A stretch of DNA of 64,000 nucleotides. Source: Christiangramia bathymodioli (GTDB lineage Bacteria; Bacteroidota; Bacteroidia; Flavobacteriales; Flavobacteriaceae). Below are positions 1 to 9,784 of the stretch, piece after piece. Positions within the stretch are counted from its first letter, which is position 1. Every line of letters starts with the position of its first letter. The notes beneath the pieces are model-generated. The model was not told where the DNA came from, did no database searches, and was given only the letters and a program-made list of their open reading frames with translations. Location of the stretch: assembly GCA_009735695.1 (NCBI GenBank), contig SRSL01000001.1, positions 868,048 through 932,047 of the forward strand, given 5' to 3'. The translations under genes and the position numbers were made by a program.

Positions 1-96
1 AAAAGTAATTTTTCCTGTCTGATTGCCAATGCATAAGCCACGTTAAATTTGTGTAAATTTTATTCTCATCTTCCTTCCAGCTCTGTGCTATAAATT

Positions 97-104
97 TATC
101 TTTG
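97..104 (+). promoter_or_regulatory. Candidate -7 promoter box
   Basis: TATCTTTG matches the Bacteroidota -7 consensus TAnnTTTG exactly and lies just before the ATG at 109. Transcription would start almost at the ATG, giving a very short or absent leader. I do not see a convincing TTG -33 element 19-21 bases upstream, so the call is tentative. Confidence 0.3.
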
Positions 105-108
105 CAGC

Positions 109-681
109 ATGTTTCAACTAGGTAAGACTTTAGTCTCTGAAGAGATCATAAAAAACGATTTTGTATGCAACCTTTCGGCATGCAAGGGAGCTTGTTGTAT
201 AGATGGGGAGGCCGGTGCACCGGTAGAACCTGAAGAAAGGGAAATCATGGAAAAGATCTACCCAAAGGTAGAGCCATACTTACGCCCTGAAGGTATTGAA
301 GCCATAAAAGAGCAGGGAGTTTATATAACTCGTGATAATGGCGAAATTGAAACACCGCTTATCAATGGGGCTGATTGTGCTTATGTGAATTTTGATGAAA
401 AAGGTACGGCTTTATGCGCGATCGAGGAAGCGTACAATGCCGGAGAGATCGACTGGAAAAAGCCGGTTTCCTGCCACCTGTACCCTGTAAGAATCCAGGA
501 ATACAGCTCATTTTCTGCTATCAATTATCACCGCTGGCAAATTTGTGACGATGCCTGTAGCCTGGGCAAGGAGTTACAGGTGCCTATCTATAAATTCGTT
601 AAGGATGCGCTGATCAGGAAATACGGAGAAGACTGGTACAAGGAACTGGAGCTGGTAGCTACCGAATGGAAGAAAAAATAA
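109..681 (+). CDS. DUF3109 family Cys-rich protein
   Basis: A 190-residue soluble protein with no signal peptide. It has a cysteine cluster C20, C25, C29, C30 near the N-terminus and further cysteines at 90, 103, 122, 146 and 150. This pattern is typical of the DUF3109 / YkgJ-like group, thought to bind zinc or an iron-sulfur cluster; the biochemical role is not established. The length fits the family. It stands alone, followed by a 579-base gap before nrdB, so co-transcription with the reductase genes is not indicated. The family call rests on recalled overall similarity and the cysteine pattern. Metal binding is inference. Confidence 0.8.
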   Translation: MFQLGKTLVSEEIIKNDFVCNLSACKGACCIDGEAGAPVEPEEREIMEKIYPKVEPYLRPEGIEAIKEQGVYITRDNGEIETPLINGADCAYVNFDEKGTALCAIEEAYNAGEIDWKKPVSCHLYPVRIQEYSSFSAINYHRWQICDDACSLGKELQVPIYKFVKDALIRKYGEDWYKELELVATEWKKK

Positions 682-1260
682 TGTAAACTGCTGTTTTACA
701 AAACTCTATTATTTTTTATTGTTGAAATTTCTTAACTTAACAATCACTTCAAAATCAATGTTTTGGAGTAGTTTTTAGAACAGGAATTCTCCTGTTATCC
801 CCCCGCTGAAAAAATAAATAAGCTGAAATCTGTTAGCAGGAAAAAACCTGAGATGATTTCCCGATTTAAATTGAAAATAACTACCCTTACCGATTTTAGT
901 GTTTAACCAGCCAAAAGATCAGGTAATTCTGTTTTCTGAAAACCGGCAAATATGCCGGTTTTCTTTTGTTAAGAACAGGCAAACCATTTTAGAATATCGA
1001 TAATTCCAATCATTTGTTGACAAGTCAAAATCCAAACTGACAATTTTCCTTCATAAAATTATTAACATGTTATAAAACTTTGTTTATCAGTGTTTTAATC
1101 ACACTTTTTAACAAACCTGAATGAAAACATTGAGTTTGTCGTGTTGAAAACTTTGTTGAAAACGTTTAACCCCGCAGCTTTCATTTTCAACAAGTATTTT
1201 AAATATTTGTTAAACCATTAACAACCAAAGCACTAAAAGTCTTAAAAAATTAATAAAACC
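682..1260. other. Gene-free region upstream of nrdB with two hairpins
   Basis: No convincing coding sequence is seen in these 579 AT-rich bases. They hold a perfect 7-bp hairpin at 779-796 (AACAGGA, loop ATTC, TCCTGTT) and an 11-bp terminator hairpin at 938-963. The terminator is about 260 bases past the DUF3109 stop, which is far for that gene and leaves room for a small RNA between about 700 and 968. The part after 968 should hold the nrdB promoter. It contains several GTTGAAAA/GTTAAAC-like repeats (around 1140-1220), whose meaning I cannot tell. Confidence 0.4.
938..968 (+). terminator. Rho-independent terminator
   Basis: A perfect 11-bp stem (GAAAACCGGCA at 938-948 pairs with TGCCGGTTTTC at 953-963) with a 4-base loop is followed by TTTT. 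This is a strong intrinsic terminator on the plus strand. It sits 257 bases after the nearest upstream stop codon, so it may end an unannotated RNA rather than the DUF3109 message. Confidence 0.75.
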
Positions 1261-2238
1261 ATGAGCCAGATGGAACCGATTTTGCAGGAAAATAAAGATC
1301 GTTTTGTAATCTTTCCGATCAAGCATAATGACATCTGGGACTGGTATAAAAAAATGGAAGCCTGCTTCTGGACCGCTGAAGAAATAGATCTTCACCAGGA
1401 CCTGAACGACTGGAGCCATAAACTAAATAGCGACGAACGCTACTTCATCAAACATATACTCGCATTCTTTGCCGCTTCAGACGGGATCGTAAATGAGAAC
1501 CTTGCAGAGAACTTCGTGAACGAAGTTCAGTATTCTGAAGCCAAGTTCTTTTATGGGTTCCAGATCATGATGGAAAACATTCATTCTGAAACCTATTCCC
1601 TGCTTATCGATACTTATGTAAAAGATGATAAGGAAAAGAACAAATTGTTCAAGGCTATCGAAGTTTTCCCGGCTATCAAGAAAAAAGCAGACTGGGCTTT
1701 AAAATGGATTGAATCTGATTCATTCGCCGAAAGACTCATCGCTTTTGCAGCGGTGGAAGGGATCTTCTTTTCAGGTGCTTTCTGCTCGATCTTCTGGTTG
1801 AAAAAGCGCGGACTCATGCCCGGACTAACCTTCTCAAATGAGTTGATCTCAAGAGATGAAGGTATGCATTGTGATTTTGCAGTTCATCTTCACAATAACC
1901 ACCTGGTAAATAAAGTTCCGAAGGCAAAGATCAGGGAGATCATTATCGACGCGCTGAATATCGAACGAGAATTTATTACCGAATCATTGCCGGTAAGCCT
2001 TATTGGAATGAACGCCAAACTGATGACCCAGTACCTGGAGTTCGTAACAGACAGGCTATTGGTAGAACTGGAGTGCGAAAAAGAATTTAACGTATCCAAT
2101 CCTTTCGATTTTATGGATATGATCAACCTGCAGGGGAAAACTAACTTCTTTGAAAAGAGGGTGAGCGAATACCAGAAGGCAGGCGTGATGAATAAAGACA
2201 AAGAATCAGATGAGATCAGCTTCGACGCTGATTTTTAA
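1261..2238 (+). CDS. nrdB: Ribonucleoside-diphosphate reductase, beta (small) subunit, class Ia
   Basis: The radical-generating subunit of aerobic ribonucleotide reductase, which makes deoxyribonucleotides with NrdA. The 325 residues match the usual length. Visible diiron and radical residues are D74, E105, H108 and Y112, in the spacing of E. coli D84, E115, H118 and Y122, so this is a tyrosyl-radical class Ia protein and not a Tyr-less variant. The acidic, aromatic C-terminal tail (ending in DADF) is the usual docking peptide for NrdA. The ATG at 1261 follows an A-rich stretch without a Shine-Dalgarno sequence, normal for the phylum. nrdA follows on the same strand after 147 bases, so an operon is likely. 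Confidence 0.97.
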   Translation: MSQMEPILQENKDRFVIFPIKHNDIWDWYKKMEACFWTAEEIDLHQDLNDWSHKLNSDERYFIKHILAFFAASDGIVNENLAENFVNEVQYSEAKFFYGFQIMMENIHSETYSLLIDTYVKDDKEKNKLFKAIEVFPAIKKKADWALKWIESDSFAERLIAFAAVEGIFFSGAFCSIFWLKKRGLMPGLTFSNELISRDEGMHCDFAVHLHNNHLVNKVPKAKIREIIIDALNIEREFITESLPVSLIGMNAKLMTQYLEFVTDRLLVELECEKEFNVSNPFDFMDMINLQGKTNFFEKRVSEYQKAGVMNKDKESDEISFDADF

Positions 2239-2247
2239 AGAGCAACT

Positions 2248-2271
2248 GCGCCGTGATCCCCAACGCGGCGC
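2248..2271 (+). promoter_or_regulatory. GC-rich hairpin between nrdB and nrdA
   Basis: GCGCCG at 2248-2253 pairs with CGGCGC at 2266-2271 around a 12-base loop, ten bases after the nrdB stop. There is no U-tract, so it is not a classical terminator. It could slow polymerase or protect the nrdB 3' end and so set subunit ratio. Function is inference. Confidence 0.35.
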
Positions 2272-2385
2272 TGGTTGACCTTTATATAATTATCCGAATA
2301 AATCATTTTTTCCAATTACGGGCTTTGTCCCGCAGGAACCTCTATGGCCTAAACCTAACCGGCTCCTGAACCAATTTAAAAGTAT

Positions 2386-4839
2386 ATGTATGTAGTTAAA
2401 AGAGATGGAAGGAAAGAGCCCGTCATGTTCGACAAGATCACCGCAAGAGTAAAGAAACTCTGTTACGGCCTTAATGAGCTGGTAGACCCGGTGAAGGTTG
2501 CGATGCGAGTCATTGAAGGGCTTTACGACAATGTGAGCACCAGTGAGCTGGATAACCTGGCAGCCGAGATCGCCGCGACCATGACCACTGCACATCCCGA
2601 CTATGCAAAACTCGCTGCCCGGATTTCAGTCTCCAACCTGCATAAGAATACAAAAAAGACATTTTCTGAGGTGATGACAGACCTGTATGAGTACATCAAC
2701 CCCCGAACAGGTGAAGCCGCCCCCCTCATCTCAGACGAAATTTATGAAGTGATCAAGGCCAATCGTGAAAAACTGGATTCCACGATTATTTATAATCGCG
2801 ATTTTGGCTATGATTATTTCGGGTTTAAAACCCTCGAACGATCTTACCTTCTAAAACTGAACGGGAAGATCGCCGAAAGACCCCAGCACATGCTCATGCG
2901 AGTTTCCATTGGAATACATCCGGACGACCTGGATGCGGCCATAGAGACCTACGAGCTGATGTCTAAAAAATATTTCACACACGCTACTCCTACACTTTTT
3001 AATTCGGGTACCCCGAAACCACAGATGTCTTCATGCTTCCTTCTTACCATGAAGGACGATAGTATCGACGGGATTTACGACACCCTGAAACAAACCGCGA
3101 AGATCTCTCAGTCTGCAGGAGGTATCGGTCTGTCTATTCACAATGTGAGGGCGACCGGCTCCTATATCTCCGGGACGAATGGTACTTCCAACGGTATCGT
3201 TCCGATGCTGAGGGTCTTTAATGACACTGCGCGGTATGTTGACCAGGGCGGCGGAAAACGCAAAGGTTCCTTTGCGATATACGTAGAACCGTGGCATGCA
3301 GACATCTTTGATTTCCTGGATCTTAAAAAGAACCACGGAAAGGAAGAAATGCGAGCAAGAGACCTGTTTTATGCTATGTGGATGCCAGATCTTTTTATGA
3401 AAAGAGTTCAGGCAGACGCAACCTGGACATTGATGTGCCCTCATGAATGTCCGGGCCTTTATGACACCTACGGCGATGAGTTTGAAGCCTTATATGAAAA
3501 ATATGAAGCTGAAGACAAAGGCCGTAGGACCATCAAGGCTAGAGAACTCTGGGAAAAGATCCTTGAATCCCAGATAGAAACAGGTACCCCTTATATGCTG
3601 TACAAAGATGCGGCGAACAGGAAATCCAACCAGAAAAACCTGGGAACCATCAGGTCTTCGAACCTTTGTACCGAAATCCTGGAATATACCAGCGAAGATG
3701 AAGTGGCGGTTTGCAACCTCGCTTCCATCGCGCTGCCTATGTTCATAAAAGGCAATGAATTCGACCATAAGGAACTGTTCCGTATCACCAAACGAGTGAC
3801 CAGGAACCTCAACAAGGTCATCGATAGAAATTACTACCCCGTAAAGGAAGCAGAGAATTCCAATTTACGCCACCGCCCGGTTGGTCTTGGAGTGCAGGGG
3901 CTGGCAGATACCTTTATAAAACTGCGCATGCCCTTCACTTCAGATGAAGCCAAAAAACTGAACCAGGAGATCTTCGAGACCATCTATTTCGCTGCCGTTT
4001 CAGCATCTATGGAAATGGCCAAAGAAGAAGGACCCTATTCCAGCTTTAAAGGCTCACCAATTAGTAAAGGAGAATTTCAATATAATCTTTGGGGGATCAA
4101 AGATGAAGATCTAAGCGGAAGATGGGACTGGGCCAAACTTAGAAAGCAGGTCATGAAAAACGGAGTTCGAAACAGCCTGCTACTGGCTCCGATGCCTACA
4201 GCTTCTACCTCCCAGATACTTGGAAATAATGAAGCCTTCGAGCCTTACACCTCGAATATCTATACCCGTCGTGTGCTTTCAGGAGAATTTATCGTGGTGA
4301 ATAAACATCTGCTGGAAGACCTGGTAGAAAGAGATCTCTGGAACGATGATGTAAAGAACGCCATTATGAGAAATAACGGCTCGGTTCAGGATATCGATGT
4401 GATCCCGGCCGATCTGAAAGAACTCTACAAAACCGTATGGGAGATGAGCATGAAAGACATCATAGACATGTCCAGGCACAGAGGATATTTCATAGACCAG
4501 TCGCAGTCACTGAATTTGTTCATGGAAAACGCGAATTACAGCAAGCTCACTTCCATGCATTTCTACGCCTGGAAAAGTGGTCTGAAGACAGGAATGTATT
4601 ATCTTCGCACCAAAGCAGCCGTGGATGCCATTAAATTCACCCTGCAGAAAGAAACTAAAAAAGAGCCCGTAGAGAAGGAATCTGCCGCTCCTGAAAGGGC
4701 TGCGGAAATCGTAAAAAACGAGAGCATCCTTTCTCCACAGTCAGAAGGTGAAGGAGCCCTGAGCCCTGATGAACTAAGAGCTTTGATCGCTCAATCCAGG
4801 GAAGCAGAGGGAGATGACTGCCTGATGTGCGGATCTTAA
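2386..4839 (+). CDS. nrdA: Ribonucleoside-diphosphate reductase, alpha (large) subunit, class Ia
   Basis: The catalytic subunit of ribonucleotide reductase, 817 residues. An ATP-cone allosteric domain fills about residues 1-95. The catalytic barrel follows, with active-site cysteines C217 and C443, the thiyl-radical triad N426-C428-E430, a YY pair near the C-terminal end of the barrel, and the tail CxxC (C812, C815) that passes electrons from thioredoxin. All expected residues are present. A Lys/Glu-rich linker of about 60 residues precedes the tail, as is common. It probably shares a transcript with nrdB. A clear terminator follows at 4870. Together NrdAB reduce ADP, GDP, CDP and UDP in the cytoplasm. 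Confidence 0.97.
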   Translation: MYVVKRDGRKEPVMFDKITARVKKLCYGLNELVDPVKVAMRVIEGLYDNVSTSELDNLAAEIAATMTTAHPDYAKLAARISVSNLHKNTKKTFSEVMTDLYEYINPRTGEAAPLISDEIYEVIKANREKLDSTIIYNRDFGYDYFGFKTLERSYLLKLNGKIAERPQHMLMRVSIGIHPDDLDAAIETYELMSKKYFTHATPTLFNSGTPKPQMSSCFLLTMKDDSIDGIYDTLKQTAKISQSAGGIGLSIHNVRATGSYISGTNGTSNGIVPMLRVFNDTARYVDQGGGKRKGSFAIYVEPWHADIFDFLDLKKNHGKEEMRARDLFYAMWMPDLFMKRVQADATWTLMCPHECPGLYDTYGDEFEALYEKYEAEDKGRRTIKARELWEKILESQIETGTPYMLYKDAANRKSNQKNLGTIRSSNLCTEILEYTSEDEVAVCNLASIALPMFIKGNEFDHKELFRITKRVTRNLNKVIDRNYYPVKEAENSNLRHRPVGLGVQGLADTFIKLRMPFTSDEAKKLNQEIFETIYFAAVSASMEMAKEEGPYSSFKGSPISKGEFQYNLWGIKDEDLSGRWDWAKLRKQVMKNGVRNSLLLAPMPTASTSQILGNNEAFEPYTSNIYTRRVLSGEFIVVNKHLLEDLVERDLWNDDVKNAIMRNNGSVQDIDVIPADLKELYKTVWEMSMKDIIDMSRHRGYFIDQSQSLNLFMENANYSKLTSMHFYAWKSGLKTGMYYLRTKAAVDAIKFTLQKETKKEPVEKESAAPERAAEIVKNESILSPQSEGEGALSPDELRALIAQSREAEGDDCLMCGS

Positions 4840-4869
4840 AATTTTTGGCTAATTCAAATTTGAATTAAG

Positions 4870-4899
4870 AAAGGGAAGTGGTTTTTGCTTCCCTTTTTT
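4870..4899 (+). terminator. Rho-independent terminator of nrdA
   Basis: AAAGGGAAG (4870-4878) pairs with CTTCCCTTT (4888-4896) and runs into a T-tract, 30 bases after the nrdA stop. It closes the nrdBA unit. A TTG in its loop is a false start for the next gene. Confidence 0.8.
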
Positions 4900-4901
4900 A
4901 A

Positions 4902-4909
4902 TATTTTTG
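4902..4909 (+). promoter_or_regulatory. Candidate -7 promoter box of dgt
   Basis: TATTTTTG fits TAnnTTTG exactly and lies 21 bases before the ATG at 4930, right after the nrdA terminator. The nearest TTG upstream (4885-4887) is only 14 bases away, closer than the usual 19-21, so the -33 element is unclear. Confidence 0.4.
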
Positions 4910-4929
4910 GGCCATACCAAACCAAACCT

Positions 4930-6276
4930 ATGAACTGGGACCAGCTCTTATCACTCAAAAGATTCGGAGATACGCATAAAAGATTGCGTAAAGAACAGAA
5001 TGAAACTCGACTCGGTTTTGAGGTAGATTATGACCGGATCATTTTCTCTTCGGCCTTTCGAAGCCTTCAGGATAAGACCCAGGTGATCCCGCTTTCCAAA
5101 ACCGATTTTGTTCATACCCGGCTTACTCATAGCCTGGAAGTCTCGGTAGTTGGAAGATCGCTGGGAAGGCTAACCGGCCAAAAATTGCTGGAAAAACATC
5201 CGCATCTCAGGGATACTTTTGGTTACCAGATGAACGATTTCGGCGCCATCGTTGCAGCTGCCGCGCTGGCTCATGATATCGGGAATCCACCATTCGGACA
5301 TTCAGGAGAAAAAGCGATCGGTGAATACTTCAGCCACGGAAATGGAAAACGCTTTAAGGATCAATTAAAGGATAAGGAATTCCAGGATTTGGTCAAATTT
5401 GAAGGTAATGCGAACGGTTTTAAAATACTTACCGAGAACAGGCCAGGAATAGATGGCGGACTCCGCCTTTCCTATGCCACACTTGGAGCCTTTACTAAAT
5501 ATCCCAAGGAATCGCTTCCGCATAAGCCTACACGAAAGATCGAAGACAAGAAATTCGGCTTCTTTCAGAGTGAGCGTACTTTCTTTGAAGAAGTTGCGGA
5601 GGAATTAGGTTTAAAAAAGACCAGAGAGGGAGAAGATATTGGCTATTGCAGGCATCCTCTTGCATTTCTTGTTGAAGCGGCCGATGATATTTGCTATACC
5701 ATCATCGATTTTGAAGATGGGATCAACCTAGGCTTAATCGATGAAGATTATGCTCTGGAATTTTTGATCAAACTGGTTAAGAATAACATCAATACGGCTA
5801 AATATTCCGGACTTAAAAATACTGCAGACAGGCTGGCCTATTTACGCTCCCTGGCAATCAATACACTTATTGGTGAAGCGGCAGAGATTTTCCTGGCGAA
5901 TGAGGAAGCCATTCTTGCCGGGGAATTCCACGAGTCGCTCTTCGATAAAAGCAGTTATGAAGCCCAGATCAAGGATATTATCAAGATAAGCATCGAAAAG
6001 ATTTACCAGAGCGAGGAAGTGATCACCAAGGAGATCGCCGGTTATAGAATGCTGTCCTACTTATTGGATATTTATACAAAAGCTTTATTACCAGAAACTG
6101 AAGACCAGGATTCTAATTTTACCCATCTTGTTCTGAAATCGGTTCCCAAATTGCAGCATTTGCAGGAGGTCGATTCGGTTTACGAGAAATTGATAGGCAT
6201 CTGTTCCTATGTGGCATCGCTTACGGATGGCTTGACGGTAGCCTCTTTTGAAAAATATACAGGGCTGAAGCTCTAG
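4930..6276 (+). CDS. dgt: dGTP triphosphohydrolase (HD-domain dNTPase)
   Basis: Predicted to hydrolyse dGTP (possibly other dNTPs) to the nucleoside and triphosphate, balancing the output of the reductase genes just upstream. The HD metal site is visible: H67 in a THSLEV-type motif and H115-D116 in the AHDIGNPPFGH motif, counting from the ATG at 4930. The protein is 448 residues, normal for bacterial dGTPases. The frame stays open back to a TTG at 4885, but that codon lies inside the nrdA terminator and just before a good -7 box, so the ATG is preferred. It is transcribed separately from nrdBA but the pathway link is clear. Confidence 0.92.
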   Translation: MNWDQLLSLKRFGDTHKRLRKEQNETRLGFEVDYDRIIFSSAFRSLQDKTQVIPLSKTDFVHTRLTHSLEVSVVGRSLGRLTGQKLLEKHPHLRDTFGYQMNDFGAIVAAAALAHDIGNPPFGHSGEKAIGEYFSHGNGKRFKDQLKDKEFQDLVKFEGNANGFKILTENRPGIDGGLRLSYATLGAFTKYPKESLPHKPTRKIEDKKFGFFQSERTFFEEVAEELGLKKTREGEDIGYCRHPLAFLVEAADDICYTIIDFEDGINLGLIDEDYALEFLIKLVKNNINTAKYSGLKNTADRLAYLRSLAINTLIGEAAEIFLANEEAILAGEFHESLFDKSSYEAQIKDIIKISIEKIYQSEEVITKEIAGYRMLSYLLDIYTKALLPETEDQDSNFTHLVLKSVPKLQHLQEVDSVYEKLIGICSYVASLTDGLTVASFEKYTGLKL

Positions 6277-6338
6277 TAAAACTATAAAGAGTCTGCTGAT
6301 TTAATGTGGAGATGTTTAATCTTTCAGGACTTGAATAG

Positions 6339-7358
6339 CTAAAATTCATAAACCAGGCCTACTCCAAGCATTTGCTTCAGCTGAATACGAGGTCCTGAAG
6401 TTTCCAGTTTTCCATCGCCATTGGTATCTTCCTTGAACTTGACGTCATCGTCATACCTGATGTGGGACCCTACATTGGCCTTCACGAATTCATTCACCTG
6501 CATATTCACATTTAGTTGCCAGTCTACATCGATATTTCCGAATTTATTCAGGTAATCAGAATAAAGACTCAGCTGGTTGTCCAGGTCTATATTTTCAAAA
6601 ACCTCCTTGCTGAAGCCACTGGTCACGAGAAAACCAAATTCCGTTCGAACATTCTCCCCATCCTTGAGAATATTGCCCAATTCATCGGTGACTGCCGGTT
6701 CAACCCCGAACATTCCTTCATTCGCAAGCCGCTGATCCAGTACAAAAGTCGATTTCAGGGTAATTGGCGACAGGTAAATGGTTAGATCTTCTTCTGGATG
6801 TGAAAATTCGGTTCCTGCTCCCAGGAAAGTGTAACCGGGTGCCATGAACTTCGAAATGGGAACTTCGGTATCTGGATATTTATATCCGTTGGTAAACTGG
6901 GTATTAAAACTGAATTTCCCGGAATAATACCAGTTGGACGTGCTGTCTTTTCTGAAACCAAAAGAAGAATTTACACGGATCTCATCCTCGGTCTTCCTGA
7001 TCTCCCTGCCTTCCTGCGCATTAATTCCGTAACGAAGGGAAGCAGAATTCTTCCACATGGTAAGGTCTTTTTCAAAATTCCGCTGAAAATTGGAATAGAA
7101 AAGTGCGGAAACCGAATTATTACCACCGGCATTCCAGTTCACAAAAGCGACTTCGCTAAGATTTACTCCGAACGTATTTTTTTCGGTCCAGTAGATCAGC
7201 AGATCCTCGGTTTGAGTGCTATCCTTTGCAGTTTTGGTAGAATCGCTTAAAATGGTATCAGGAATAGCCTTCGAAAACTTATACTCATACAGGTTTTTAG
7301 CCTGGGTTTTTACAAAAAAAAGACACAGAAATACAAGTAGGTAACGGGGCTTCATCAA
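6339..7358 (-). CDS. DUF3078 domain-containing outer-membrane-type protein
   Basis: A 339-residue protein with a signal peptide of about 20 residues and a body rich in alternating aromatic and polar strands. It ends in Phe, as outer-membrane beta-barrels do. It matches what I know of DUF3078, a Bacteroidota family of unknown function. It begins 35 bases after dxs on the same strand and may share that transcript. The convergent dgt gene ends 62 bases away, with no clear hairpin between them. Localization is inferred from the sequence; no substrate or partner can be named. Confidence 0.75.
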   Translation of the reverse strand: MMKPRYLLVFLCLFFVKTQAKNLYEYKFSKAIPDTILSDSTKTAKDSTQTEDLLIYWTEKNTFGVNLSEVAFVNWNAGGNNSVSALFYSNFQRNFEKDLTMWKNSASLRYGINAQEGREIRKTEDEIRVNSSFGFRKDSTSNWYYSGKFSFNTQFTNGYKYPDTEVPISKFMAPGYTFLGAGTEFSHPEEDLTIYLSPITLKSTFVLDQRLANEGMFGVEPAVTDELGNILKDGENVRTEFGFLVTSGFSKEVFENIDLDNQLSLYSDYLNKFGNIDVDWQLNVNMQVNEFVKANVGSHIRYDDDVKFKEDTNGDGKLETSGPRIQLKQMLGVGLVYEF

Positions 7359-7393
7359 TCAACAGAGTTTTCGGAATCGCAAAAATAAAAAAA

Positions 7394-9166
7394 TCAAAGC
7401 ATAGATTCGAGCTTTTGCTTTATTCCTTCAACGTTAATTCCGGCGATTTCTTGTAATTCCTGGATATTTCCCTGCTCAATAAATTCATCGGGGATTCCTG
7501 AAATTTCGATTTTGCCACTATAACCGGCCCTTGCAGCAGTTTCCAAAATGGCACTTCCAAAACCTCCATTTATAACCCCGTCTTCAACCGTAAGAATTTT
7601 CGAGTAGGTTTCGAAGATCTTACTCAATAATCCTTCATCCAGTGGCTTGACAAATTTCATGTCGAAATGTGCAATTTTAGAACTGTATTCTGAATTTTCT
7701 ATGGCTTCTGAAACATTGGCCGCCATATTACCGATACTCAAAACAGCAATTTCTGAACCTTCCTTCAGGCATTCACCCTTACCGATTTCCATTTTCCCGA
7801 ATTCCTTTTTCCATTCCTTTAAAACTCCCCTGCCTCTTGGATATCGAATGATCATTGGATGATCCAGACCAAGCTGTGCAGTATAGAGCATATTCCGAAG
7901 TTCTACCTCGTTCCTCGGAGCAGCGATAATCAGGTTTGGAATGCAGCGTGCGTAGGCGATATCGAAAACTCCGTGATGCGTTGCCCCATCTTCGCCAACC
8001 AGGCCGGCGCGATCCAGGCAAAAAATCACCGGAAGATCCTGAAGAGCCACATCGTGGATAAGCTGATCATAGGCTCGTTGTAAAAAAGTTGAATAGATCG
8101 CACAAAAAACCACGCTGCCCTGGGTAGCCATCCCTGCAGCCAGTGTCACAGCATGTTGCTCGGCGATACCCACATCGAAAGCTCTTTCTGGAAAGGCTTT
8201 CATCATATATTTGAGGGAACTACCTGTTGGCATGGCGGGGGTGATCCCTATGATCTTTTCATTCTTTTCCGCCAGTTCCACTAGGGTAAAACCGAACACA
8301 TCCTGGTATTTTAAAGGAAGTCCGTCGGTATCATACTTCAATAATTCGCCGGTGGCTGGCTCAAATTTTCCAGGGGCATGATATTTAACCTGGTCTTCTT
8401 CAGCTTTTTTAAGGCCTTTCCCTTTTTTGGTGATGACATGAAGAAATTTGGGTCCCTGGATTTGTTTCATTTCTTCCAGGATCTCGAGTAAGCTCTTCAG
8501 ATCATGCCCGTCCACCGGACCGAAATAATTAAAATTAAGCGCCTCAATAATATTATCACTAGAAGGCTTGTATCCAACCCTTGCTTTGGTGAGATATTCC
8601 TTTAAAGCCCCCACGCTGGGATCGATACCTATCGCATTATCATTCAGTACAACCAAAAGATTCGCATCAGAGACACCTGCATGATTCAAACCCTCGAAAG
8701 CCATCCCACTGGCGATAGATGCATCCCCGATAACCGCGATATGCTGGCGCTCGGGATGCCCCTGAAGCCGGGACGCGATGGCCATACCCAGGGCAGCCGA
8801 GATGGACGTGGATGAATGCCCGGTACCGAAGGTGTCATATTCGCTTTCGCTGCGTTTGGGAAATCCGCTAATGCCATGCAGTTGACGATTGGTATGAAAT
8901 CGATCTTTCCGGCCCGTAAGGATTTTATGCCCATAAGCCTGGTGACCCACGTCCCAAACCAGTTTATCATCGGGCGTATTGAAAACAGAATGAAGGGCGA
9001 TGGTCAGTTCCACCACACCAAGGCTGGCCCCAAGATGTCCTTCTTTGGTCGCCACGATCTCGATGATGAACTGCCTTAACTCACCGGCAAGCTGTTCCAG
9101 CTGTTCATAATCCAGCTCGCGAAGATCTTTTGGATCGCTGATTTGGTCAAGGATTTTACCAGTCAT
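7394..9166 (-). CDS. dxs: 1-deoxy-D-xylulose-5-phosphate synthase
   Basis: First enzyme of the MEP isoprenoid pathway. It condenses pyruvate and glyceraldehyde 3-phosphate with thiamine diphosphate. Visible features are H44 in the EGHLGASLG motif, the ThDP/Mg motif GDAS (147-150) to NDN (175-177), the pyrimidine-domain catalytic E336 in IAEQH, and a C-terminal transketolase-like domain. At 590 residues it is somewhat shorter than the usual 620-640, but all domains are complete. The start codon lies 89 bases from the divergent tadA start, so the two genes share a promoter region. DUF3078 follows closely downstream. Confidence 0.97.
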   Translation of the reverse strand: MTGKILDQISDPKDLRELDYEQLEQLAGELRQFIIEIVATKEGHLGASLGVVELTIALHSVFNTPDDKLVWDVGHQAYGHKILTGRKDRFHTNRQLHGISGFPKRSESEYDTFGTGHSSTSISAALGMAIASRLQGHPERQHIAVIGDASIASGMAFEGLNHAGVSDANLLVVLNDNAIGIDPSVGALKEYLTKARVGYKPSSDNIIEALNFNYFGPVDGHDLKSLLEILEEMKQIQGPKFLHVITKKGKGLKKAEEDQVKYHAPGKFEPATGELLKYDTDGLPLKYQDVFGFTLVELAEKNEKIIGITPAMPTGSSLKYMMKAFPERAFDVGIAEQHAVTLAAGMATQGSVVFCAIYSTFLQRAYDQLIHDVALQDLPVIFCLDRAGLVGEDGATHHGVFDIAYARCIPNLIIAAPRNEVELRNMLYTAQLGLDHPMIIRYPRGRGVLKEWKKEFGKMEIGKGECLKEGSEIAVLSIGNMAANVSEAIENSEYSSKIAHFDMKFVKPLDEGLLSKIFETYSKILTVEDGVINGGFGSAILETAARAGYSGKIEISGIPDEFIEQGNIQELQEIAGINVEGIKQKLESML

Positions 9167-9255
9167 ACCAGCAAAGTTACATTTTCAATTCTGAATTATA
9201 TGAAACTGAGGGCTGGCTGATATTCAAAATTTATATCTTTCGGAAAAAATCTGCC

Positions 9256-9705
9256 ATGATCTCCCCTTTTGACGATGCGTATTTTATGAAAAAGGCCCTG
9301 GAAGAGGCTGAAGCTGCCTATGAAAAAGGCGAGATCCCGGTTGGCGTGGTCGTGGTGATCAACGACCGTATCATCGCGCGCGGACACAATCTCACCGAAA
9401 CCCTAAATGATGTAACGGCTCATGCCGAAATGCAGGCGATCACTGCCGCAGCGAGTTTCCTGAGTGGAAAATACCTTCAGAACTGTACCATGTATATCAC
9501 GCTGGAACCCTGCCAGATGTGTGCCGGGGCATTGTACTGGAGTCAGATCTCAAAGATCGTTTTTGGAGCTTCCGATCCACAAAGAGGGTATCGGAAGAAT
9601 GGCGTTGAGCTACATCCCAAAACCAAAGTGGTTTCAGGCATTATGGAAGAAGAATGTGGTGATCTTCTGAAACGTTTTTTTATCGAGAAGAGAAATTTAA
9701 ACTAA
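9256..9705 (+). CDS. tadA: tRNA-specific adenosine deaminase
   Basis: Deaminates the wobble adenosine (A34) to inosine in tRNA-Arg(ACG). The zinc deaminase signature is complete: H56-A-E58, with E58 as proton shuttle, and P85-C86-x-x-C89. At 149 residues it is a standard small TadA without extra domains. The upstream stretch holds TATCTTTC, one base off the -7 consensus, a few bases before the ATG region. It is convergent with the GH16 gene that begins the glucan locus, and so marks the left border of the accessory block. Confidence 0.94.
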   Translation: MISPFDDAYFMKKALEEAEAAYEKGEIPVGVVVVINDRIIARGHNLTETLNDVTAHAEMQAITAAASFLSGKYLQNCTMYITLEPCQMCAGALYWSQISKIVFGASDPQRGYRKNGVELHPKTKVVSGIMEEECGDLLKRFFIEKRNLN

Positions 9706-9784
9706 AGCGAAATCTTCGAAGAAGTAAAAATTATCTAGACTACTGCACCCAACAGTTGAAGATTCCGCAATTAGTTTATAAAAT

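Noticed and set aside
4885-4929. Extended TTG start for the dGTPase adding 15 residues
   Set aside because: The TTG lies in the loop of the nrdA terminator and upstream of a perfect -7 box; the ATG at 4930 fits the family N-terminus.
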